The notes under the pieces: model-generated | The model's database searches: none | What the model was told of the DNA's origin: nothing | What the model saw: only the letters and a program-made list of their open reading frames with translations | DNA from: Clostridium sp. CAG:632 | Lineage (GTDB): Bacteria; Bacillota; Clostridia; Lachnospirales; Lachnospiraceae | Direction: 5' to 3' | Length of the DNA stretch: 13,391 nucleotides | NCBI GenBank assembly: GCA_000431515.1 | Contig: HF991299.1 | Span: 1-13,391 of the forward strand | Part shown: piece by piece, positions 1 to 6,164 of the stretch | Numbering within the stretch: position 1 is the stretch's first letter | Layout: the number at the start of each line of letters is the position of its first letter | Made by a program: the position numbers and the translations under genes

Positions 1-34
1 CGCAGATTCATGTGTCGAATTATGGAAGTCTTGG

Positions 35-63
35 TTGTGAAAAAGGGTGGCATGTGTTAAAAT
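35..63 (+). promoter_or_regulatory. Candidate sigma-A promoter for the chemotaxis receptor gene
   Basis: A TTGTGA box (35-40) lies 17 bases before TAAAAT (58-63), and the latter is preceded by TG at 55-56 in the extended -10 position. A transcript starting near base 70 would have a leader of about 35 bases before the start at 106, with AGGAGG at 91-96. Two frames are open from the window edge, ending at TAA 58-60 and TAA 63-65. The promoter may therefore overlap the 3' end of an upstream gene that is too short here to judge. No clear flagellar sigma-28 site was seen. Confidence 0.4.
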
Positions 64-105
64 AAAGCTATGCCAAAGGTAGAGTGGTTAAGGAGGTTAT
101 GACAT

Positions 106-1650
106 ATGGAGAAGACGACAAAGGTACAGATGACAGCAGACCAGTTTCGCAGGGCTAACCAGTATACGGTAACGGTTTTAGCAGTGATTCAGGCTCTGAT
201 GATTTTGTTATCAATATTACATTTAATTACGAGTGAGTCCAATCGCGGAGATGTTGCGGTGATCATAATTGTAGCAGCAATGCTGGTTGTGGATTTCATA
301 GGATATGCAGTTGCCAAAGAGAGTAAGAAGGCAATGCTGATATTTTGCATTGCATGGATGATCGCGTTTGGAGCAGGTGTGTTCCTTGGAGCAACCGATC
401 CGATCATTTTATTGTTTCCTGCATTGATTGTATTAATGCTTTATCTGGATCCGACAGCAGTGGCATGTTCCATTGTATATTCCATGTTGCTTTATATAGC
501 AAAGTGGATCATGATGGCAGCGAAGGGAGAACTGACCAGAGCAAATTTGAATTCTACTATTTTGGAAATTATAGGTTTAATTGCAGTCTGTATTAGTGCG
601 TTTGCAGTTACAAAGCTTTTGCTTCGTTATATTGCAGAGAGTCAGCAGCAGGTGACAGAGCAGGCGGAACAGCAGATGGCAATAGCCTCAAATGTAGAGA
701 CTACAGCAGGTGTTATCAGTAAACGGTTTGAAGATATTACAAGTCAGCTGGTAGAGATCGTGCAGCAGGTCGAGAGTAATAATCAGGCGATTTCCAATAT
801 TGCAGAAAGTACAGAGGCTACGGCAGAGGCCATTCAGGGACAGGTAGGCATGACCAATGATATCAAGCAGTGTATTGATGTCACAGCTCAGAATGCCAAT
901 GATATTATTGATATTACGGATAAGGTCTATGATGTGGTCAGTGAAGGTATTGAGGCTGTAGAAGGGCTGCAGGAGCAGACCGGTATGGTGAATGAACAGA
1001 CCGAAGAAACAACAGAAGCGATTCAGAAGCTGGCGGAGAACGTAGATGAAGTAAATAGTATTACAAAAGCAATCCTGGATATTTCCAGCCAGACAAATCT
1101 GTTGGCATTAAATGCTTCCATTGAGGCGGCCAGAGCCGGTGAAGCAGGTAAAGGATTTGCGGTTGTTGCAGATGAGATCCGGAACCTGGCAGAGCAGACA
1201 AAGGCATCTACAGAGCAGATCACAACGATTATCAATGACTTGACTGCGGTTACAAGGGAGTCGATGGATAAGCTGAAGGTTACGGTAGAAAGTGTGCAGG
1301 TTCAGTCGGAGATGGTTGAGAAGGTAAATGAAAGCTTTATGGAAACCTGCAAGAACATTGATGAGTTGAAAGATTATACCGGTAGTATTTCAGATAATGT
1401 GGATACTGTGATTGCGGCAAACAATCATATAGTTGATAGTATCAGTCAGCTTTCTGCCAGCGCAGAAGAAGTATCCAGCTCATCGGAAGAGGGCACGGCA
1501 ATGAGTAATGTGATCTTGGAAAAGGTTCAGGCATTTGCAACAGCAGTAGAAGAAATGTCCGGTATGGTAGGCGAGTTGTCAACTTCTGTTGGAACAGGAT
1601 CTGAGGATGAAGAATCAGAACAGGTGGAAGAGGACGGAGTGGAAGCCTAG
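106..1650 (+). CDS. Methyl-accepting chemotaxis protein with multi-pass membrane sensor
   Basis: Chemoreceptor that should control the CheA kinase through CheW. Residues 1-20 are polar, and about 23-175 hold roughly six hydrophobic segments with very short loops, so there is no room for a large extracellular ligand domain. From about 180 to the end the protein is Gln/Glu/Ser/Thr-rich coiled coil typical of the MCP signalling domain. The highly conserved hairpin tip is at about 327-372 (ISSQTNLLALNASIEAARAG, then GKGFAVVADEIRNLAEQT). I see no convincing HAMP domain between membrane part and coiled coil. The C-terminal tail is acidic (about 499-514) and has no CheR-binding pentapeptide that I recognise. 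AGGAGG at 91-96 supports the ATG at 106. The gene appears monocistronic: promoter in front, terminator behind. MCP identity is certain; the ligand is unknown, and an integral-membrane sensor suggests a membrane-related or hydrophobic stimulus (inference). Confidence 0.95.
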   Translation: MEKTTKVQMTADQFRRANQYTVTVLAVIQALMILLSILHLITSESNRGDVAVIIIVAAMLVVDFIGYAVAKESKKAMLIFCIAWMIAFGAGVFLGATDPIILLFPALIVLMLYLDPTAVACSIVYSMLLYIAKWIMMAAKGELTRANLNSTILEIIGLIAVCISAFAVTKLLLRYIAESQQQVTEQAEQQMAIASNVETTAGVISKRFEDITSQLVEIVQQVESNNQAISNIAESTEATAEAIQGQVGMTNDIKQCIDVTAQNANDIIDITDKVYDVVSEGIEAVEGLQEQTGMVNEQTEETTEAIQKLAENVDEVNSITKAILDISSQTNLLALNASIEAARAGEAGKGFAVVADEIRNLAEQTKASTEQITTIINDLTAVTRESMDKLKVTVESVQVQSEMVEKVNESFMETCKNIDELKDYTGSISDNVDTVIAANNHIVDSISQLSASAEEVSSSSEEGTAMSNVILEKVQAFATAVEEMSGMVGELSTSVGTGSEDEESEQVEEDGVEA

Positions 1651-1688
1651 ATACCATCTGAATATAGACTGATATAGGGAAGCAGAAG

Positions 1689-1721
1689 CGTATACACAGG
1701 GAGTCCGGTGTATACGTTTTT
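1689..1721 (+). terminator. Rho-independent terminator after the chemoreceptor gene
   Basis: A perfect 9-bp stem pairs CGTATACAC (1689-1697) with GTGTATACG (1708-1716). Two further GC pairs are possible inside the 10-base loop, and a run of five T follows (1717-1721). It starts 38 bases after the stop codon at 1650 and separates the receptor from the next gene. On the opposite strand there is no comparable T run. Confidence 0.78.
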
Positions 1722-1741
1722 GCGTTATGATCAGGAAAAGA

Positions 1742-1770
1742 TTGAAATGGCAGAAGAAACATAGTATAAC
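1742..1770 (+). promoter_or_regulatory. Sigma-A promoter for the DUF815-nth operon
   Basis: TTGAAA (1742-1747) is separated by exactly 17 bases from TATAAC (1765-1770). It lies between the preceding terminator and the start codon at 1807, giving a leader of about 30 bases that contains the ribosome site GAAGG (1791-1795). This is the best -35/-10 match in the window. Confidence 0.6.
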
Positions 1771-1806
1771 ATACATAATCAGAAAAGAAAGAAGGATAAG
1801 AAACAT

Positions 1807-3129
1807 ATGTACAGAGAGGTATCAAAACTGATTTTATATCGTGATTTAGGAGAAGACAGCATCCTGTTCCGCCTGGCAGGTATTTTTGAAGACTTTGATA
1901 AAGGAATTTCAGATAAAGACAAATCAGATCTTACAACCAGAATATATGTAGAAATGAAACGATTACTGGATCTATCTACCAGCTATGGATTTGATTCCAA
2001 TCTGTGGCATAATTATCTGGCGTTTCTGCTGATCACCAACGAGAATTCATTCAGTATCACCTGTGAAAAGGTGGGAGCCAATGATGGTACGGTAAATGCA
2101 TTTGCAAAAAGTGATTTCCGGATCTTCAAGAAATTGTTTGATTTTGATTTCGGACCGATCGAGAAAGCATTGGAAATTGATTGCTTCTCAACGATTTCAA
2201 ATTACAAGGCCATTGTCAAGAAAGAGCGGATGTATAACAAGAATGTAAGTGAGAAGGTTCAGGAAGTCAGCCGTCAGATCGAACAGGCAGAGAGTGAAGA
2301 AGATATTTTCCGGATCGTAACCGACTTCTATAAGGCTTACGGTGTCGGGATGTTTGGGCTGAATAAGGCATTCCGCATCCGCCACAAGGAGGATGGTGTG
2401 GAGTTTTGCCCGATCAACAATACGGATGATGTTATGCTGGATGACTTGATCGGTTACGAGATCCAGAAAAAGAAGCTGACTGATAATACAGAAGCGTTTG
2501 TGCAGGGCAGAAAAGCCAACAACGTATTGCTTTTCGGTGATAGCGGTACAGGAAAATCAACCAGTATTAAGGCGATTATCAATGAATACTATGATCAGGG
2601 TCTGCGAATGATTGAGATATATAAGCATCAGTTCCAGGACCTGTCAACGATTATCGCACAGATTAAGAATCGGAACTATCGGTTTATTATCTATATGGAT
2701 GATCTGTCATTTGAGGAGTTTGAGATAGAATATAAGTTCCTGAAGGCCGTAATAGAGGGCGGCGTGGAGACAAAGCCGGATAATGTACTGATTTATGCGA
2801 CCTCGAATCGCCGGCATCTGATCAAGGAGACCTGGAATGACCGGGATGATATGGAACATGAAAACGGAGGTGAACTGCATCGTTCCGATACTATGCAGGA
2901 GAAGTTATCTTTGGTAAACCGTTTTGGTGTTACAATCAGCTTTTCAAGACCGAATCAGAAGGAGTATTTTGAAATCGTTAAGCAGCTGGCTAAGCGGTAT
3001 GATACCATTCATCTGTCAGATGAAGAATTGTGCAAGGAAGCAAACAAGTGGGAATTAAGCCATGGTGGTATTTCCGGCAGAACCGCACAACAGTTTATTA
3101 ACTATCTGGCAGGACAGAAAGAGGAATAA
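1807..3129 (+). CDS. DUF815-family AAA-type ATP-binding protein
   Basis: A 440-residue P-loop ATPase of the DUF815 family, a AAA-like group widespread in bacteria with no settled function. The N-terminal 200 residues are a family-specific helical region. The ATPase core follows: Walker A GDSGTGKS at 244-251, Walker B with acidic pair (FIIYMDDLSFE, about 293-303) and a sensor-1-like ATSN at 331-334 followed by a double arginine. In the third quarter it has a long Asp/Glu/His-rich insertion (about 343-360). No membrane segment or signal peptide is seen, so it should be cytoplasmic. ATG at 1807 has GAAGG 11 bases upstream. It sits 6 bases before nth and probably shares its transcript, which hints at, but does not prove, a role in nucleic-acid or protein remodelling. 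The family call is strong; the function is unknown. Confidence 0.88.
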   Translation: MYREVSKLILYRDLGEDSILFRLAGIFEDFDKGISDKDKSDLTTRIYVEMKRLLDLSTSYGFDSNLWHNYLAFLLITNENSFSITCEKVGANDGTVNAFAKSDFRIFKKLFDFDFGPIEKALEIDCFSTISNYKAIVKKERMYNKNVSEKVQEVSRQIEQAESEEDIFRIVTDFYKAYGVGMFGLNKAFRIRHKEDGVEFCPINNTDDVMLDDLIGYEIQKKKLTDNTEAFVQGRKANNVLLFGDSGTGKSTSIKAIINEYYDQGLRMIEIYKHQFQDLSTIIAQIKNRNYRFIIYMDDLSFEEFEIEYKFLKAVIEGGVETKPDNVLIYATSNRRHLIKETWNDRDDMEHENGGELHRSDTMQEKLSLVNRFGVTISFSRPNQKEYFEIVKQLAKRYDTIHLSDEELCKEANKWELSHGGISGRTAQQFINYLAGQKEE

Positions 3130-3135
3130 GACAGG

Positions 3136-3807
3136 ATGACGAAAAAAGAACGGGTTTCGCAGATTGTTCAGATTCTGAATGAGACGTATTCAACTGAATA
3201 TAAATGCTATCTGAACCATGAAAATGCATGGCAATTGCTGATTGCAACGATGTTGAGTGCACAGTGTACGGATGCCAGAGTCAATATTGTGACAAAGGAA
3301 CTGTTCGTGAAGTATCCGACGCTGGAGGCATTTGCCGATTGTGATGTAAAGGAACTGGAAAAAGATATTTATTCGACCGGATTTTATAAGAATAAGGCGA
3401 AAAACATCAAAGCCTGTGCTGAAAAGCTGATAGCTGAATATGGCGGAGAAGTCCCGTCAGATCTGGATGAACTGATAAAGCTGGACGGCGTAGGGCGGAA
3501 AACAGCCAATGTGATCCGTGGAAATATTTATCATGAACCAAGTATTGTAGTAGATACACATGTAAAGCGGATATCAAAGAAACTGGGACTGTCAAAAAGT
3601 GATGATCCGGTAGTGGTGGAGCAGGAACTGATGAAGGTTCTACCCCGGGAACAGTGGATTTTATATAATATCCAGATTATTACACACGGCAGAACGATCT
3701 GTACAGCCAGAAACCCGAAATGCGGGGAATGCCCATTGAATTCTGTCTGCCGGGATTACGAAATAAGGCACAAGAAATCCCTTGCTAAGACTCCTGGGAT
3801 TTGTTAA
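3136..3807 (+). CDS. nth: Endonuclease III, DNA glycosylase/AP lyase
   Basis: Base-excision repair enzyme that removes oxidised pyrimidines and cleaves the abasic site by beta-elimination. The 223-residue length is normal. The helix-hairpin-helix LDGVGRKTANV (116-126) carries the catalytic lysine K122. The GPD-region aspartate is D140 in VVDTHVKRI. The C-terminal 4Fe-4S loop has cysteines 189, 196, 199 and 205, spaced C-x6-C-x2-C-x5-C exactly as in the family. The start lies 6 bases after the DUF815 stop, with a weak AGG-type site, consistent with translational coupling. The last 23 bases overlap the end of the opposing gene at 3785-4393. After the cysteine cluster the tail runs about 18 residues. 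Confidence 0.97.
   Translation: MTKKERVSQIVQILNETYSTEYKCYLNHENAWQLLIATMLSAQCTDARVNIVTKELFVKYPTLEAFADCDVKELEKDIYSTGFYKNKAKNIKACAEKLIAEYGGEVPSDLDELIKLDGVGRKTANVIRGNIYHEPSIVVDTHVKRISKKLGLSKSDDPVVVEQELMKVLPREQWILYNIQIITHGRTICTARNPKCGECPLNSVCRDYEIRHKKSLAKTPGIC
3772..3805. terminator. Candidate hairpin shared by the converging genes
   Basis: AAATCCC (3775-3781) pairs with GGGATTT (3796-3802), with two more A:T pairs beyond one mismatch and a 14-base loop. The hairpin spans the stop codon of the minus-strand gene (3785-3787) and lies just before the nth stop (3805-3807). Neither side has a strong T run, so termination would be inefficient or Rho-dependent. It is the only candidate separating the two head-on transcripts. 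Confidence 0.35.
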
Positions 3808-4393
3808 GATATTCTTTAATGGAGTTGGCTTGAAAACCGGTGATAGTCTCTGCGGATTTACGCAGAGTATCTAAGGCGGCATCATCATCGGTCATACGAT
3901 AATAGTCAGCCAGCATGTAGTAGCAGCCGGAGATATCAGAACCAATCTGGATGCTGTATTCGGCGACCTGAATGGCTTCTTTCGTATAACCATCGTCTAA
4001 AAGAATACAGGCCCATTGATACAGAGTCCGGATCAGAAGCAGGAATCGTTCATCACATTCCGAAAGGAATGCAAGATTTGCAACACCATATTGAAGCTTC
4101 AGATCTGTATTGGTATAAGAACTCAGATTGAGAATCTGTTTTTTATCAAGATCATGCAATATTTTCTCACAATGACCGGATGGTTCGGAGCTATCCACGC
4201 CAAAAGGCAGAAGCTCGATCGGAATATAAATATATTCCAGCCGGGAGATGTCCTGCCGTCTGGTTTCATTGGCGGCAGCTTCATTTGCCCAGAACCGTGC
4301 GGAACGTTGTTCTGCGACACGCCGGCTGCGACGGAGATTGTGCATTAAGACAAGGCATAAAATTGCAAATATTAAAATAAATGGAATTGGCAT
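3785..4393 (-). CDS. Hypothetical membrane-anchored protein with TPR-like C-terminal half
   Basis: A 202-residue protein that I do not recognise by family name. Residues 3-18 form a single hydrophobic segment followed by an Arg-rich stretch (RRSRR, 21-25), the pattern of an N-terminal anchor with the remainder in the cytoplasm. The middle (about 30-100) is polar. The part from about 115 to 200 has paired amphipathic helices with tetratricopeptide-like residues, for example YTKEAIQVAEYSIQI then CYYMLADYYRM and AALDTLRKSAE, suggesting one or two TPR units and a protein-binding role. ATG at 4391-4393 has AAAGGA (4402-4407 on the complement) at 8 bases, so the gene is well supported. Its stop lies inside nth. 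It is divergent from the 36-residue gene at 4426. The function is unknown. Confidence 0.8.
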   Translation of the reverse strand: MPIPFILIFAILCLVLMHNLRRSRRVAEQRSARFWANEAAANETRRQDISRLEYIYIPIELLPFGVDSSEPSGHCEKILHDLDKKQILNLSSYTNTDLKLQYGVANLAFLSECDERFLLLIRTLYQWACILLDDGYTKEAIQVAEYSIQIGSDISGCYYMLADYYRMTDDDAALDTLRKSAETITGFQANSIKEYLNKSQES

Positions 4394-4396
4394 AAT
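4388..4396 (+). promoter_or_regulatory. Candidate extended -10 promoter for the small membrane protein
   Basis: TGGCATAAT has the TGn-TATAAT layout of an extended -10 element with one mismatch. It would start transcription near 4403 and leave about 23 bases before the ATG at 4426. No good -35 is visible at 17 bases. It lies over the start codon of the minus-strand gene, so expression of the two genes would interfere. Confidence 0.3.
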
Positions 4397-4401
4397 TCGG
4401 G

Positions 4402-4418
4402 TCCTTTCCGGAAAGAGG
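4402..4418. promoter_or_regulatory. Back-to-back ribosome sites within a 12-bp palindrome
   Basis: CTTTCCGGAAAG (4404-4415) is a perfect palindrome. Its right half extends to AAAGAGG (4412-4418), the ribosome site for the ATG at 4426. Its left half supplies AAAGGA (complement of 4402-4407), the ribosome site for the minus-strand start at 4393. The two genes therefore share one symmetric element in their 32-base gap. It may be only a consequence of two ribosome sites facing apart, or may also bind a dimeric regulator. Confidence 0.55.
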
Positions 4419-4425
4419 TAATCAT

Positions 4426-4536
4426 ATGTTTAACTTCAACAATAAAAAAACAAAAAAGCTTGTTTCGTCCATTATTGTGGCAATCATAGTGATTGCTATG
4501 GTACTGGGTGTTCTGGTTCCGAGTCTTAGTCTATAG
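4426..4536 (+). CDS. Small single-pass membrane protein, 36 residues
   Basis: A short gene that automatic length cut-offs would miss. The product starts with a polar, lysine-rich stretch (MFNFNNKKTKK) and continues with one hydrophobic helix of about 20 residues (IIVAIIVIAMVLGVLVP), ending SLSL. AAAGAGG at 4412-4418 is well placed 7 bases before the ATG. The layout (short Lys-rich cytoplasmic head, one helix, almost no outside tail) resembles the small Firmicutes membrane proteins of the Prli42/DUF4044 type (stressosome anchor). This is a resemblance in plan and not a proven relation. It stands alone between divergent and downstream genes and may be co-transcribed with the VanW gene 127 bases further on. 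The DNA encoding the head contains A7 and A6 runs. Confidence 0.65.
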   Translation: MFNFNNKKTKKLVSSIIVAIIVIAMVLGVLVPSLSL

Positions 4537-4663
4537 TTCATAATAACGGAAACAGGATTTTAAAATATAGTATCATATTTTCAGAGAAAACCAAAGACAT
4601 TCTTTCTTTGAAAAGCATTTGGGATGTGCTAATATGAGACTTATGAATATGGAGGATAGGAAA
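4537..4663 (+). promoter_or_regulatory. A/T-rich leader of the VanW operon with candidate promoter and hairpin
   Basis: This gap probably holds the operon promoter. A weak candidate is TTCATA (4537-4542), 18 bases, TAAAAT (4561-4566); TATCAT (4571-4576) is another possible -10. Downstream a hairpin can form between 4578-4586 and 4606-4614 (TTTTCAGAG with CTTTGAAAA, one G:U pair), with an inner AAAG/CTTT stem in its loop. No T run follows, so it is not a terminator for the small gene. I recognise no known riboswitch. GGAGG (4651-4655) is the ribosome site of the next gene. Confidence 0.3.
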
Positions 4664-6148
4664 ATGAAAATCAAAAAGAAGGGTTCGATATATGGCCTGT
4701 TGTGCATGGCGGCGATACTTTGGGTTTGTGCAGTTCCGCAGAAGGCTGCAGCAGAAGAGGCTGAAACGGATACGATTTATGAGGGAATTTATCTGGATAA
4801 TATCTCCATTGGTGGAATGACTGCCGGCGAGGCTAAAACGCAGTATGAGTCTTATCTGGATACATTGCGGAATGTAACGGTTGAGTTTGATCTGGAAGAC
4901 GAGAATTATAGTGTTCCGATGGCGGAGCTTGGACTGGAGGCGGACATTGATTCGGCTGTGGAAGAAGCATATGAGTATGGAAGACGGGGCAATATTCTGA
5001 AACGGTATCGGGAGATTACAGATGTAGCCAGAAATAAAGTGGTAATACCGGTTGTAATGAGTTTAAATGAGGACCATCTGGTAGAACTGCTGGATGCCAA
5101 TCTGTCTGACTATATTACACCGGCCAAAAATGCCGGACTGGTATTTACAGATGGAGCCCTGAAAGTGATTCCGGGTGAGAACGGAAAGGAACTGAATACG
5201 GCGGAGACGGTTGAGAAAATGAAAGAGGCCATAGACACATGGTCCGGAAATGAAACCGAATCGGTGATCCGGATAGAGGTTGTGACGAATGAACTGGTTC
5301 CGGAACATAATGCGGATGAACTGGCAGCCGTAACCGATGAACTGGGATCTTTTAATACCCATTATTCGGCAGGAGATCCTTCCAGAAATAATAATATTAT
5401 GAATGCTGCAAATAAGATCAGTAACGTGGTTGTTTATCCGGGAGAAGAGTTCGATACAATGTCACATCTGCTTCCGTTTACTACCGCAAACGGCTGGAGC
5501 TATGCAGGTGCTTATCTGAACGGTGAAGTTATATCGGATATTGGCGGCGGTATCTGCCAGGTTTCAACTACGCTCTATAATGCAGTATTGAATGCAGAGC
5601 TGGATGTAACGGAACGATATCCGCATTCTATGGCAGTCGGATATGTACAACTGTCGGCAGATGCGGCATTGAATGAGGGGACCAAGAACTTCCGGTTTGT
5701 GAATAATACAGATAATCCGATTTTTGTATATGCCTATGCATCAGGCGGAACTATGCATGTGTCGATTTACGGAAAAGAGTATCGATCTGCGGGCAGGAGT
5801 GTAGAATATAAGAATGAGATCCTGGAGGTTATCCCGGCAGGTGATCCTATTCAGACGGTAGATGAGTCACAGCCTGCGGATTACCGAGAAGTAAAGCAGA
5901 CAGCACATATCGGTTATCGTGCAAGACTTTGGAAATACATATATGAGAACGGACAGCTGATAGATAAGATTCTGGTAAATACCAGCTCCTATAATTCTTC
6001 TCCGGAACGTGTAGTGATCGGAAATCCGGCGGCAACTACGGAGGCACCTCCGGCAGAACCGGATACTTCGACAGACACACCGGGTGAACCGGCAACTACG
6101 GAGGCACCGACTACGGAGACACCGACGACAGAGACACCGGCACAGTAA
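4664..6148 (+). CDS. Secreted VanW-domain cell-wall protein
   Basis: The start is set at the ATG 8 bases after GGAGG (4651-4655). The frame is open further upstream to a TTG at 4619, but those 15 residues have no ribosome site and would precede a good signal peptide. The 494-residue product has a Lys-rich signal peptide with hydrophobic core 8-23 and a likely cut after the AAA at 28-30. A region at about 38-210 resembles the peptidoglycan-binding domain often paired with VanW (GIYLDNISIGGMTAGEAK). The VanW core is at about 225-370, with the hallmark GGGICQVSTTLYNA at 294-307. A G5-like region follows (about 380-453), then a Thr/Pro/Glu-rich tail (456-494). The tail has no LPxTG sorting signal. 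VanW proteins act at the cell wall; some clostridial ones have been reported as L,D-transpeptidases, which would make C298 the candidate catalytic cysteine (inference). First gene of a close-packed operon. Confidence 0.92.
   Translation: MKIKKKGSIYGLLCMAAILWVCAVPQKAAAEEAETDTIYEGIYLDNISIGGMTAGEAKTQYESYLDTLRNVTVEFDLEDENYSVPMAELGLEADIDSAVEEAYEYGRRGNILKRYREITDVARNKVVIPVVMSLNEDHLVELLDANLSDYITPAKNAGLVFTDGALKVIPGENGKELNTAETVEKMKEAIDTWSGNETESVIRIEVVTNELVPEHNADELAAVTDELGSFNTHYSAGDPSRNNNIMNAANKISNVVVYPGEEFDTMSHLLPFTTANGWSYAGAYLNGEVISDIGGGICQVSTTLYNAVLNAELDVTERYPHSMAVGYVQLSADAALNEGTKNFRFVNNTDNPIFVYAYASGGTMHVSIYGKEYRSAGRSVEYKNEILEVIPAGDPIQTVDESQPADYREVKQTAHIGYRARLWKYIYENGQLIDKILVNTSSYNSSPERVVIGNPAATTEAPPAEPDTSTDTPGEPATTEAPTTETPTTETPAQ
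6031..6139 (+). repeat. Imperfect short repeats encoding the Thr/Pro-rich tail
   Basis: An 18-base unit GGCAACTACGGAGGCACC occurs at 6031-6048 and again, unchanged, at 6091-6108. It is followed by diverged 15-base copies of the pattern CGACTACGGAGACAC. Together they encode ATTEAP, ATTEAP, TTETP and TTETP units. In length this is prone to gain or loss of copies by slippage or recombination, which would change the length of the wall-spanning tail without shifting the frame. Confidence 0.6.
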
Positions 6149-6164
6149 CAGGAGGCAGGAAGCG

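Noticed and set aside
1..65. Two plus-strand frames open from the left edge, ending at TAA 58-60 and TAA 63-65
   Set aside because: One could be the tail of an upstream gene, but 20 codons without a recognisable domain do not decide which, and both may be chance. Not annotated as a gene.
1727..1830. Short plus-strand frame starting at ATG 1727, Lys/Arg-rich
   Set aside because: No ribosome site, overlaps the promoter and start of the DUF815 gene, and composition looks like translated A-rich non-coding DNA.
4016..4348. Plus-strand open frames opposite the TPR-like gene
   Set aside because: They lack ribosome sites and have implausible composition; the minus-strand gene has a good start, membrane anchor and helical pattern.
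4440..4460. A7 and A6 runs in the small gene as a possible phase-variation switch
   Set aside because: Such runs are common in Lys codons of A/T-rich genomes; one sequence cannot show variation.
4619..4663. TTG start 15 codons upstream for the VanW protein
   Set aside because: No ribosome site near it, and it would push the signal peptide inward; the ATG at 4664 has GGAGG at the right distance.
6084..6164. N-terminal extension of the HypE-like frame into the VanW tail
   Set aside because: Arg/His-rich product caused by reading the TTEAP repeats in another frame; AGGAGG places the start at 6165.
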